From the NCBI RefSeq assembly GCF_004138495.1, contig NZ_ML142862.1, forward strand, positions 96,296-108,752: 12,457 bases of DNA, written 5' to 3'. Each line of letters begins with the position of its first letter. Within the stretch, counting starts at the first letter, position 1. The translations under genes were made by a program, and so were the position numbers. The DNA is from Phytoactinopolyspora endophytica (GTDB lineage Bacteria > Actinomycetota > Actinomycetes > Jiangellales > Jiangellaceae). Below the pieces are notes generated by a model that ran no database searches, was not told where the DNA came from, and was given only the letters and a program-made list of their open reading frames with translations. Below are positions 5,460 through 12,457 of this stretch, in pieces.

Positions 5460-8102
5460 CTACGTGCCGGGGTCAGTGGTGTAGTCCTCGAGCGGGTCCC
5501 AGTCGGAGAAGGTGAACAGGTTCTCGTCCATGCCCGCGGCCGCCAGCGCGTCGGCGACCACGGTGTTCAGCCCCTCGTCGTACGTTTGCGCCAGCTCGAC
5601 GTAGTCATTCCCGTTGTCGATGGCGGAGAAGACGATTTCGGGCCAGTCTGGAGTCGGGGCCCGCTTTTCGATCGCGGAGATCACCTCTTGGGCGTCGTAG
5701 CTCCGCGTCGTCGGGCTCGGGCCTCGCAGCTTGAAATCGTGCGCAAGGGCGATGATGCCGGCGGCATTCTTGCTCAACTCGTCGGCGTAGTCGCGGGCCA
5801 ACGCGGTCGGTACGGCCGAGACCTTGTAGTACTGACGCTGCACCTCCGCCGTCCCCAGGAAGGCAATCAACGCCGCGGCCCCGTCCGGGTTCCTGCTCGC
5901 CTTCGCCATGCCCCATGTCGGTGCCCAGTCCTTCGTGTATGTGGCATAGCCCGCCCGGCCCGAGTCCGGCACCGGCACGGGCGCAACCGTGACGTCGGTC
6001 TGGTCATTGATCTTCAAGATCTCCTCGGTCCACCATGGAGCGGCCACCGCCATGGCGATCCGGCCCGCCGACCACGCCTGCCAGAAGCCGGGCGTGTCGA
6101 TATTCTGCCAGCCAGGAAGGACAGAGCCGTCCTCGACCATGCCCCGCAACAACGCCACCGCCTCGACCACCGACGCGTGCGCAGCAGCGGACCGCCCCGT
6201 CCGGTAGTCGAACGGTGTCGCCGGCGCGATGTGCCGCACTCCTCCCGCGGTGTTGATGAACGGCTGCAACGTCACGTTGGCCAGCAGTAGGCCCGCGCCG
6301 GCCGGTGCGAACCCGCAGGCGTCCCCGCCGGACTCGGTGGCCACCTTCGCCGCCGCGTCGCGGAGCTCGCTCCAGGTCCGTGGCGGTTCGAAGATACCGT
6401 ACCGACTCAGCACGTCCATGTTGGCCAGAAACACCTGCCTGCCGTCCCAGTCTGGACTGGCAATGCCGGGAACACCGAAAAGCTGACCGCCGATGTGTAG
6501 ACCCGACACCGCCGGATCCAGGGCAGAGTCGCCGTACTCGTCAGTCAGCAGCTCGGTGATCACCGGGTAACCGTCGAGCGGTTGGATCCATCCCTTCGCC
6601 CATGACGCTTCCATCATCGCCGGCGGTTTCACCATCCGGAAGACATCCGGTTGATCCTCGCCGCTGAACAGTTCCTGGATCGACTCCGCGTACTCCGGAT
6701 CCGGAAAGTGCAGGAGGTTGACATCGACACCTGTCTCCGTCGTGAACCTCTGGAACTGCCGGGCGTAGAACTCCTGGTCGGCGTCAGTGGTGAGCGGCAC
6801 CGTCACCGTGACGCTGCCGCTCGGCCTGCCCGGCGGGGCGGGAGCGCGAACTGAGACGGACGAGGCGAGAGTAGCGTCATCGTCCGACACCGGCTCCGTC
6901 TCGCCGCGTCCGCTCGGGTAGTCGGCGAGCAGAGTCGACCTGCGCAGGACCAGCGCCACCCCTCCGAGCGCAGCTCCCTCTTCGCCCAGCTGAGCCGGAA
7001 CGATGTTCAACCGGCGGTGAACCTGGCGGTGTGCATAGATGCCGATCGCTTCCCGGGCCGGATCGAGCAGGTCGTCTCCCGCTCTCGCCAGTTCTCCCCC
7101 GACGACGACCAACTCCGGATTGACGACATTGCACGCGGCGGCCAGCGCGCGCCCAAGTCGCCGCCCGGCATCATCGATGACCCCCTTCACGTGGCTGTCG
7201 CCGGTGCGCAGCCGCGCGAGGACCTCGTCGAACGTCGACTCGCCCGACCGCTTCAGGATCTGCTGAAGCGAGATATACCGCTCCAGGCATCCGCGGCCGC
7301 CGCACGCGCACAGTGGTCCATCCGTGTCTACAGAGATGTGGCCGAACTCGCCGGCGGCGCCGAACGCTCCTGAGAACAGCTGCCCGCCCAGCACAAGGCC
7401 ACCGCCGACACCATGCGAGAGCCTGAGGTAGAGGGCGTTCTGCACGCCCTGAACGCCACCCCATATCGCTTCCGCGAGCGCTCCGAGGCGCATGTTGTTA
7501 TCGACGAGAACCGGCACGCGCAGATGTTCGCCGACGAGCTTGTGGACGAGTTCCGCACGATCCCCATGTCGCGGACGGGAGGCTGTGCCGGCCTCAGCGA
7601 CGGGGCCGACCACGCCGACACCCGCACCCTCGAGCGCGGCCAGAGAGATGTGATGACGGGCGACCAGACTGTCTACGACGGACAGCGCCTGGCCGATGCG
7701 CGCACGCCACGATGCCGACCGGATACACGGCTCGCTGGTCGACGCGACGACGTCGTGAGCGGCATTGGCGACGCTGACATGAATCCGCCGATACCCCAAG
7801 TCGATACCGAGAGCGAGACCACTCGCCGGGTTGAGCGTGAGATACGTCGGCGGACGCCCCTTCCCGCGCCGCGACGCCGCCTTGCCCTCCTCCTCACCAA
7901 CCTCGTCCGGCCTATCCGTCTCGACAACTGCCCCCACAGCAAGCAGATTGCCGACGATGGACCACAATGCTGTCCGCGACAGGCCGGTCATCCGCGCCAG
8001 GTCGGCGCGGCTGAGGGCTCCATGCGTGCGCAGCAAACTGAGGACGCGGTCCTCGTGTCCCTCGCGCAGCAGCCGCAACGCGCTGCGGGATGTATCAGCC
8101 AT
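5460..8102 (-). CDS. ROK-family transcriptional repressor fused to an ABC-type solute-binding domain
   Basis: A single frame of 880 residues holds two complete domains. Residues 16-60 form a winged helix-turn-helix typical of ROK/NagC/XylR repressors (SRADLARMTGLSRTALWS). Residues ~95-390 are a ROK sugar-kinase-like domain: GIDLGY at 99-104 with a weakened phosphate motif, VDNNMR near 200, E252-x-G-H255, and the zinc set H255, C265, C267, C272 in the CACGGRGC context. A ~40-residue Ser/Pro-rich linker (388-428) follows. Residues 429-880 resemble a family 1 extracellular solute-binding protein of an ABC sugar importer, but without signal peptide, lipobox or membrane helix, so the whole protein should be cytoplasmic. 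It probably represses or activates the divergent hydrolase gene and itself. The solute-binding part may sense an oligosaccharide instead of delivering it. ATG 8102 precedes the DNA-binding domain closely and has no Shine-Dalgarno. No permease genes are in the window. Confidence 0.85.
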   Translation of the reverse strand: MADTSRSALRLLREGHEDRVLSLLRTHGALSRADLARMTGLSRTALWSIVGNLLAVGAVVETDRPDEVGEEEGKAASRRGKGRPPTYLTLNPASGLALGIDLGYRRIHVSVANAAHDVVASTSEPCIRSASWRARIGQALSVVDSLVARHHISLAALEGAGVGVVGPVAEAGTASRPRHGDRAELVHKLVGEHLRVPVLVDNNMRLGALAEAIWGGVQGVQNALYLRLSHGVGGGLVLGGQLFSGAFGAAGEFGHISVDTDGPLCACGGRGCLERYISLQQILKRSGESTFDEVLARLRTGDSHVKGVIDDAGRRLGRALAAACNVVNPELVVVGGELARAGDDLLDPAREAIGIYAHRQVHRRLNIVPAQLGEEGAALGGVALVLRRSTLLADYPSGRGETEPVSDDDATLASSVSVRAPAPPGRPSGSVTVTVPLTTDADQEFYARQFQRFTTETGVDVNLLHFPDPEYAESIQELFSGEDQPDVFRMVKPPAMMEASWAKGWIQPLDGYPVITELLTDEYGDSALDPAVSGLHIGGQLFGVPGIASPDWDGRQVFLANMDVLSRYGIFEPPRTWSELRDAAAKVATESGGDACGFAPAGAGLLLANVTLQPFINTAGGVRHIAPATPFDYRTGRSAAAHASVVEAVALLRGMVEDGSVLPGWQNIDTPGFWQAWSAGRIAMAVAAPWWTEEILKINDQTDVTVAPVPVPDSGRAGYATYTKDWAPTWGMAKASRNPDGAAALIAFLGTAEVQRQYYKVSAVPTALARDYADELSKNAAGIIALAHDFKLRGPSPTTRSYDAQEVISAIEKRAPTPDWPEIVFSAIDNGNDYVELAQTYDEGLNTVVADALAAAGMDENLFTFSDWDPLEDYTTDPGT

Positions 8103-8111
8103 GTGTCAGAC

Positions 8112-8139
8112 ATTGCCCTAGCAGATGCAGTACTGTCAA
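8112..8139 (-). promoter_or_regulatory. Candidate promoter of the ROK fusion gene, near-leaderless
   Basis: On the minus strand a perfect -35 TTGACA (8139-8134) is followed after 16 bases by GGCAAT (8117-8112), a weak -10. Transcription would begin within a few bases of ATG 8102. Together with the absence of a Shine-Dalgarno, this fits a leaderless mRNA, which is common in actinobacteria. The -10 is poor, so confidence is moderate. Confidence 0.35.
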
Positions 8140-8150
8140 TATTCTGTACA
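8128..8150. promoter_or_regulatory. Paired small palindromes over the ROK promoter, possible operator
   Basis: CAGTACTG (8128-8135) is a perfect 8-bp palindrome overlapping the -35 box of the minus-strand promoter. TGTACA (8145-8150), a 6-bp palindrome, lies just upstream. They sit in an AT-rich patch and would suit autorepression. Short palindromes also arise by chance. Confidence 0.3.
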
Positions 8151-8234
8151 TAACTGTGGACCGAAGCGTTCCCCTGCGAAGCCAGACAACTTCCGCGACA
8201 CGCCGGTCACGGGCATCCTGAACACTTCATCATG

Positions 8235-8247
8235 GCCGTTAAACGGC
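8235..8247. promoter_or_regulatory. Perfect dyad GCCGTT-A-AACGGC, candidate operator
   Basis: A 6-1-6 perfect inverted repeat lies midway in the divergent intergenic region, 78 bases before the -35 of the hydrolase promoter. It is a typical size for a dimeric repressor half-site pair and is the strongest symmetric element in the region. Binding by the neighbouring ROK protein is inference. Confidence 0.4.
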
Positions 8248-8260
8248 TTATATGCCTTCC

Positions 8261-8284
8261 CTCCGGAGCACGCGCGAGCCGGAG
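8261..8284. promoter_or_regulatory. Inverted repeat CTCCGG…CCGGAG
   Basis: Six-base arms separated by 12 bases. The left arm is also part of the 8-bp palindrome CTCCGGAG (8261-8268). It lies between the 8235 dyad and the hydrolase promoter. It may be a second regulator site or a weak hairpin; the evidence is symmetry alone. Confidence 0.25.
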
Positions 8285-8324
8285 ATCGAGACAATTGACG
8301 ACGAGCGTTCCCTTCGGATAGCGG

Positions 8325-8353
8325 TTGACTTTTGTTCTAAGAGTGGCCATAGT
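8325..8353 (+). promoter_or_regulatory. Sigma-70-type promoter for the hydrolase gene
   Basis: TTGACT (8325-8330), an exact 17-base spacer, then CATAGT (8348-8353) gives a good housekeeping-type promoter ~60 bases ahead of the GTG start. A second TTGAC occurs exactly 30 bases upstream (8295), but its downstream -10 is weak. Confidence 0.55.
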
Positions 8354-8412
8354 GTCGAAATCCCGCTGAAACACGTCTCGCCCACGCAGCCTCGATGCAG
8401 AGGAGACACCCC

Positions 8413-11400
8413 GTGAAGCGCCTGACTCGTTCGCTCGGAATCGTCACCCTTGCCGCGCTGACCACGCTCGGCCTGCTGACCGGGGTGGCCGAACCGTCGA
8501 TCGCCGCGGCCGACGATCCACCTGTGTCCACCGCCGAGGAGGATCTGCGAACCCAGGTGATCGGCGACTTCGAGACCCCGGACGAGAATTGGGGGTTCAC
8601 CCGAGGCCCGGAGTTTCCCGGCGCGAAGGGGGGCTTCAGCCGGCAAGCGGACGAGCCGTACGACGGCCTCTTCTCCGCCCGGCTGCGCGGGAACTTCTCC
8701 GACGGCGGCACCTACGTCGGGCTGACCAAAGAGATCGACCTCGACCTTCGGGGCCTGAGCTTCTGGGTCCGCAGCTCCGACGCATCGTTCCTCACCCTGC
8801 GCCTCACCGACGCCACGGGCCAGCACCATCAGCAGCGCCTGGCCGTCACCCCGGACGGTGCGTGGCAGGAGATCGTCGTCTCCGACTTCGATCAGGGAAC
8901 GGGCTACAACTCCTGGGGCGGAGCCGACGACGGCGTGTGGCACGGACCGGCCCAGGCGATCCGGCTCCACCTGCCGAAGGCCGCGCTGTCCGGCGAACTG
9001 ACCGGTGACGTCTTCTTCGACGACATCACCGCCACAGTGCCGCCGCCGGACCTGGAATTCGTCCAGGCCGAACCGGGGAACGTCTTCGTCGGCGACGACC
9101 AGCCACGCATCGGCATCGATTCCACCGCCGACACCGTCGACTGGACTGTCACCGACTTCTGGGGCGCCGAAGTCGCCACCGGCTCGGCTCCCGTCGACGG
9201 CTCGGCCGAGGTCAGCCTCCCCGTCGACGTGGTGGGCTACTACGAACTCGACGCGACGGCCTACCGCGACGGCGAACCGATCGCCACACGGGAGACCACG
9301 TTCGCCAAGCTCTCCGACTACGACTTCTCCGCAGTCGACGACTCCCCGTTCGGTATGCAGGTGCATTACTCGATGCCGCGTTGGCAGGACTTCGCCGCGG
9401 ACTCCCTCGAGCTGGTCACCCACGCCGGCGCGAAGAGTATCCGGGAAGGGTCCTGGTGGGCCTGGCAGGAACCGGAACCGGGGGTCTACGACTTCACCCG
9501 GCCGGACATGATGATGCCGAACCTGCGGGCCAGCGGCCTGGATTTCCTAGGGACAGCGCAGGGCTACAGCACCTTCTACGACAACGGCGCCACCCCCTAC
9601 ACCTCAGAGGGCCAGCAAGGCTTCGCCAACCACGCGCTGTCTATGGTCGACGAGTACTACACCGACCCGATGGACTGGATCCAGGTCTTCAACGAGCCCA
9701 ACACCGCAGTGTTCGGCGACCGCAAGGGCGTCGACGGCTTTGACGGCGACTGCGACTTCACGCCCGAGTGCTACTTCGGCATCCTGAAGACGACCTACCA
9801 GACGGTGAAGGCCGAGCACCCGGACCTGCCCGTGGTGAGCGCGGGATTCGTCGGCGTCGGCCGCAGTCCGAGAGTGCTGCCTTGGCTGGAGGACCTGTTC
9901 GAGCTCGGCGCCCTGGACTACATGGACGTCTTGGCGATCCATACCTACGCAGCGCCGGATGAGCCCGAGTCCGGCGCCGACCAGTTGGCTCAGCTGGAAA
10001 CGCTGATCCGGGAGTACAACGACGGCGAGCTGATCCCGATCTGGGTGACCGAGAACGGCTACGCCACGCATCAGACCTCGACCGGCGTCAGCGAGGCCAC
10101 GCAGGCTGCCTACGTTCCGCAGTCCCATGCGGTCGCGTTCAACGGCGGCGTCGAACGGTACTTCTACTACGAACTGATGAACGACGTCGCCGAACCCGAT
10201 CCGACGAGCCACAACAACAACTACGGCCTGCTGCACAACACCGCCGACCCATCGGGCCGGTGGACCCCGAAGGCCGGGTACGTGTCGTATGCGGCTATGA
10301 CCCGCGAACTCACCGGGGCGGAGTTCTCCCACAAGGAGGACGGCATCGGCGACGGCGTCTCCAGCTATGTGTTCGACCGCGACGACGGGCAACAGACGCA
10401 CCTGCTGTGGGCCGACGAGCCGACCACGATCGCCGTCGACACCCAAGACCCCGTCCGGCTCACCAACCTCATGGGTGAGACCGAGACCCTCACGCCGCAG
10501 GCCGACCAGGTCCACGTCACGGTCGGCGAGAACCCCGTCTACCTCACCGGCGCTGACCTCACGATGTCCGAGTCGGGCCTGCTGACCCTCACCGCTGACC
10601 CCGGTGTCACCGGCGAGGACCTGCATGCCACCCTCACCATCGACAACACCGGCACACCCCGCGCCCCACGGTGGGGAACGTTCGAGGTGGCTGGCACTAC
10701 CACCAACGTCCACGTGCCACCCGGCCGTAAGGTCGACATTCCCATCACGATCCCCGCGCAGAACCACGCCGGAGACCGCGAACTGGTCGGGAGGCTACTC
10801 CAACGCACCGGGCGTCGCGGCGCTACCTCACGGCTGAGCGCTACCACCACAGTCGTCGACGCACTCAGCATGACCAGTAAGCACGTCCTCACCCCCGACG
10901 GCGACGACGTCCTGCGGGTCCAGGTGGCCAACGTCGCCTCCAGCCCGAGGGAAGTCGGCGACATCGAGTGGTCGGTCGGTGGTGACAGCGGCACGGCCCC
11001 ACTGGCGAGCCCAATCGCGTCGGGCGAGACGGCCAGCGTCGACGTGCCGCTGGCCGATCTCGACATCGGTGAACACGACTACACGGTCACGATCGACTCC
11101 CCTGACCAGGGCACGCTGTCGGCCGGGGGCGCAATAAACCTCGTCGACCACGCCGACCTCACACCCATGACCCACCAGGCCATCACCGTCGACGGCATCC
11201 TGGACGACCTGTCCGGCGCTCACACCATCGACCTCGCCGCCGAGGGCACCGTCGAGATGGATAACTACGACGGTGCGGCCGACTTGTCCGGCGACATCGC
11301 CGTCACCTGGGACGAGGACAACCTCTACCTATCAGCCTCGATCACCGACGACACGCACACCCAGGAGTCGGCGACATCCGATGACATCTGGGCAGGCGAC

Positions 11401-11775
11401 AGCATCCAGTTCGCCGTCGAGGCCGGGTCCCCCGGTGAGGCCGGCCAGTGGTACGAGTACGGGACGGCGCTGACCGACGACGGCCCGAAGGCTCACCGCT
11501 GGGCCACCGTCGACGGCAAGGTCGGCGAAGTCACCGACGCCGACATCGCCATCACCCGCACCGGAACCACCACCACCTACGAAGTCGCACTGCCCTGGGA
11601 TTCCTACCTCACTCCTGCCACTCCGGACCAGGGCCTGCTCAGCTTCTCGATGCTGGTCAACGACAACGACGGCGCCGGCCGCAAGGGCTGGATCGAATGG
11701 GGATCCGGTGTCGGCAGTAGACCCAAGGACTCCGCCCTGTTCAACCCGATGATGTTCGAAGCAGCTAGGCCGTAG
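8413..11775 (+). CDS. Secreted multidomain clan GH-A glycoside hydrolase (GH39-like) with CBM9-like C-terminus
   Basis: I chose GTG 8413 (1120 residues) because AGGAGA (8401-8406) lies 6 bases before it; the in-frame ATG 8395 precedes that site. Residues 1-33 are a signal peptide (basic VKRLTR, hydrophobic core, SIAAA before DD). Residues ~45-208 form a jelly-roll, carbohydrate-binding-like domain, and ~210-300 a beta-rich linker domain. Residues ~305-635 are a TIM barrel with VFNEPN (E428, predicted acid/base) and IWVTENGY (E547, predicted nucleophile), the clan GH-A layout. Two Ig-like modules follow, the first NEW3-like (~720-910), then a CBM9-like domain (~915-1120: DGILDD, VTWDEDNLYLS, IWAGDSIQ). 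The barrel recalls GH39 or related families; substrate and exact family are not settled. It should act outside the cell on the target polysaccharide. The promoter is shared territory with the divergent ROK regulator. A third relative follows 63 bases downstream. Confidence 0.85.
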   Translation: MKRLTRSLGIVTLAALTTLGLLTGVAEPSIAAADDPPVSTAEEDLRTQVIGDFETPDENWGFTRGPEFPGAKGGFSRQADEPYDGLFSARLRGNFSDGGTYVGLTKEIDLDLRGLSFWVRSSDASFLTLRLTDATGQHHQQRLAVTPDGAWQEIVVSDFDQGTGYNSWGGADDGVWHGPAQAIRLHLPKAALSGELTGDVFFDDITATVPPPDLEFVQAEPGNVFVGDDQPRIGIDSTADTVDWTVTDFWGAEVATGSAPVDGSAEVSLPVDVVGYYELDATAYRDGEPIATRETTFAKLSDYDFSAVDDSPFGMQVHYSMPRWQDFAADSLELVTHAGAKSIREGSWWAWQEPEPGVYDFTRPDMMMPNLRASGLDFLGTAQGYSTFYDNGATPYTSEGQQGFANHALSMVDEYYTDPMDWIQVFNEPNTAVFGDRKGVDGFDGDCDFTPECYFGILKTTYQTVKAEHPDLPVVSAGFVGVGRSPRVLPWLEDLFELGALDYMDVLAIHTYAAPDEPESGADQLAQLETLIREYNDGELIPIWVTENGYATHQTSTGVSEATQAAYVPQSHAVAFNGGVERYFYYELMNDVAEPDPTSHNNNYGLLHNTADPSGRWTPKAGYVSYAAMTRELTGAEFSHKEDGIGDGVSSYVFDRDDGQQTHLLWADEPTTIAVDTQDPVRLTNLMGETETLTPQADQVHVTVGENPVYLTGADLTMSESGLLTLTADPGVTGEDLHATLTIDNTGTPRAPRWGTFEVAGTTTNVHVPPGRKVDIPITIPAQNHAGDRELVGRLLQRTGRRGATSRLSATTTVVDALSMTSKHVLTPDGDDVLRVQVANVASSPREVGDIEWSVGGDSGTAPLASPIASGETASVDVPLADLDIGEHDYTVTIDSPDQGTLSAGGAINLVDHADLTPMTHQAITVDGILDDLSGAHTIDLAAEGTVEMDNYDGAADLSGDIAVTWDEDNLYLSASITDDTHTQESATSDDIWAGDSIQFAVEAGSPGEAGQWYEYGTALTDDGPKAHRWATVDGKVGEVTDADIAITRTGTTTTYEVALPWDSYLTPATPDQGLLSFSMLVNDNDGAGRKGWIEWGSGVGSRPKDSALFNPMMFEAARP
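10477..11775 (+). repeat. Paralogous C-terminal module shared with 1-1293
   Basis: This 3' segment of the intact hydrolase gene corresponds end to end to the partial gene at 1-1293. It starts at the shared ETE-LTPQAD residues and ends within a few residues of the same stop (432 against 430 residues). It marks an old gene duplication. The copies have diverged too far for easy homologous recombination along their whole length, although short identical runs remain. Confidence 0.7.
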
Positions 11776-11793
11776 CGCCGAATCGCCCGTGCA

Positions 11794-11821
11794 GGAGGGC
11801 GGCCGGTGACGGTCGCCCTCC
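11794..11821 (+). terminator. Strong intercistronic hairpin with GTGA tetraloop
   Basis: GGAGGGCG (11794-11801) pairs perfectly with CGCCCTCC (11814-11821). One G-U pair and three further G-C pairs close a GTGA loop of the stable GNRA class. This is a 12-pair stem between two related hydrolase genes. No U-tract follows, and the next ribosome binding site starts ~6 bases later. It could attenuate, terminate partially, or protect the upstream message and so set the ratio of the two products. Confidence 0.55.
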
Positions 11822-11838
11822 ACAGTGAGGAGCTTTCA

Positions 11839-12457
11839 ATGACGAGGACTCACCGACACCCATGGCTCGGCCTAGGCATCCTCATGGCCGTGGCAGTGAG
11901 CCTGATTCTGAGCTCACTGCAAGCGGCGCCGGCCTCGGCTGAAGGGGAACTGGCCCCGAACGTCATCGGCGGTTTCGAGACCGCGGACGAGAATTGGAAC
12001 CTGAACCTGGGGCTGGAGTTTCCCGGCGCCGAAGGCACCTTCACCCGCACCACGGCGAATCCCAAGGTGGGCGCCTATGCCGGCCGGCTGAGCGGAGACT
12101 TCAGCGGGGGCGGAAGATATGTCGGGATCACCAAGAACATCGACCTCGATGTGCAAGAGTTGCGACTGTGGGCCCGCTCGACCGACGCCAGTCAGATGGT
12201 GTTGCGGATGGTCGATTCCACCGGCCAGTTCCACCAGCAGCGGATCGCGATCACCGCTGATGGCGCCTGGCACCAGCCCGTGGTCACAGCGTTCGACGCT
12301 GGTACGGCCTACAGCCATTGGGCCGGCGCCAACGACGGCGTGTGGCACGCCCCCGCACAGCGCATCCAACTGATCATGCCGGAGCGCGCTCTTCCTGACG
12401 GGCAGGCGATCGGCTCCATCGACTTCGACCAGGTCGAGGTGGAAGTGCCGGCGCTCG
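11839..12457 (+). CDS. N-terminal part of a third secreted hydrolase-family paralogue (3' end outside window)
   Basis: ATG 11839 follows AGGAG (11828-11832) at 6-base spacing; 206 codons are open to the window edge. Residues 1-34 are a signal peptide (MTRTHRHPW, hydrophobic core, APASA before EG). Residues ~38-206 match residues ~45-215 of the upstream hydrolase, more than half identical by eye. Shared landmarks are FET-DENW, EFPGA, YVG-TK-IDLD, TGQ-HQQR, DGAW and NDGVWH-PAQ against its equivalents. This is the jelly-roll binding module; the catalytic domain would begin just beyond the window. I expect the same architecture as the 1120-residue neighbour but cannot see it. It is probably co-transcribed with that gene across the hairpin. 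Confidence 0.8.
   Translation, partial: MTRTHRHPWLGLGILMAVAVSLILSSLQAAPASAEGELAPNVIGGFETADENWNLNLGLEFPGAEGTFTRTTANPKVGAYAGRLSGDFSGGGRYVGITKNIDLDVQELRLWARSTDASQMVLRMVDSTGQFHQQRIAITADGAWHQPVVTAFDAGTAYSHWAGANDGVWHAPAQRIQLIMPERALPDGQAIGSIDFDQVEVEVPAL

Noticed and set aside
5358..6290. Plus-strand open frame (310 codons) over the end of the ROK fusion
   Set aside because: Antisense shadow of the solute-binding domain; no ribosome binding site and no recognisable motif.
8295..8323. Second hydrolase promoter from TTGACG 8295
   Set aside because: The -10 at 16-17 base spacing (GATAGC/ATAGCG) is poor, and the promoter 30 bases downstream is clearly better.
8395..8412. ATG 8395 as start of the intact hydrolase
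   Set aside because: It lies upstream of the AGGAGA site, which serves GTG 8413. The signal peptide is also more normal from VKRL.
8248..9423. Minus-strand open frame (391 codons) opposite the hydrolase start
   Set aside because: It would cover the divergent promoter region and is Gly/Val/Asp-rich shadow sequence of the hydrolase gene. No start signal was seen.
9604..10767. Minus-strand open frame (387 codons) opposite the hydrolase barrel
   Set aside because: Composition is typical of antisense to a GC-rich gene; the sense strand carries the catalytic NEPN and TENGY motifs.
1..12457. tRNA, rRNA, CRISPR array, transposase or integrase
   Set aside because: None seen. There are no regular short repeats with spacers, no transposase motifs and no cloverleaf-like segment that I could identify by eye.

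Overview
The window looks like part of a glycan-degradation locus from a high-GC actinobacterium. The reasons are a strong G/C preference at third codon positions in every credible gene, a GTG start, Shine-Dalgarno sites of the AGGAG type, tight TGATG/ATGA gene overlaps, and the families present. I cannot name the genus. Family calls come from recognising motifs by eye; no database search was run.

Layout. (1) 1-1293: the 3' end of a large secreted glycoside-hydrolase-type protein, cut by the window edge. (2) 1307-5333: a co-directional block with a type I sulfatase (1457-3097), set among broken pieces. These are the first residues of a second sulfatase joined to the tail of an unidentified gene (1307-1457), and the head of a DUF2264 gene joined out of frame to the C-terminal two thirds of a polysaccharide lyase family 8 (PL8) gene (3094-4808). 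A small unidentified gene follows (4879-5235), then a short coding-like scrap. (3) 5460-8102, minus strand: one 880-residue reading frame fusing a complete ROK-family repressor to a complete ABC-type solute-binding domain, with no signal peptide between them. (4) 8103-8412: a divergent regulatory region with promoters and dyads. (5) 8413-11775: an intact 1120-residue secreted clan GH-A hydrolase with accessory domains, colinear over its last 432 residues with the gene at 1-1293. (6) 11839-12457: the start of a third protein of this family, cut by the window edge.

How it may work together (inference). PL8, sulfatase, DUF2264 and a GH39-like barrel together suggest breakdown of a sulfated, uronic-acid-containing polysaccharide, of which glycosaminoglycans are the best-known examples. 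The secreted hydrolases would act outside the cell, and the leaderless-looking sulfatase inside. The ROK-solute-binding fusion, divergent from the intact hydrolase, is the obvious candidate regulator. It may read a sugar with its ROK domain, with its solute-binding domain, or with both.

The two most notable signals are the repressor/solute-binding fusion and a set of gene-head/gene-tail junctions in 1.3-4.8 kb. In these junctions gene interiors are missing while start sites, stops and translational coupling survive. They could be real repeated deletions in a decaying locus or assembly artefacts, and the sequence alone cannot decide which.
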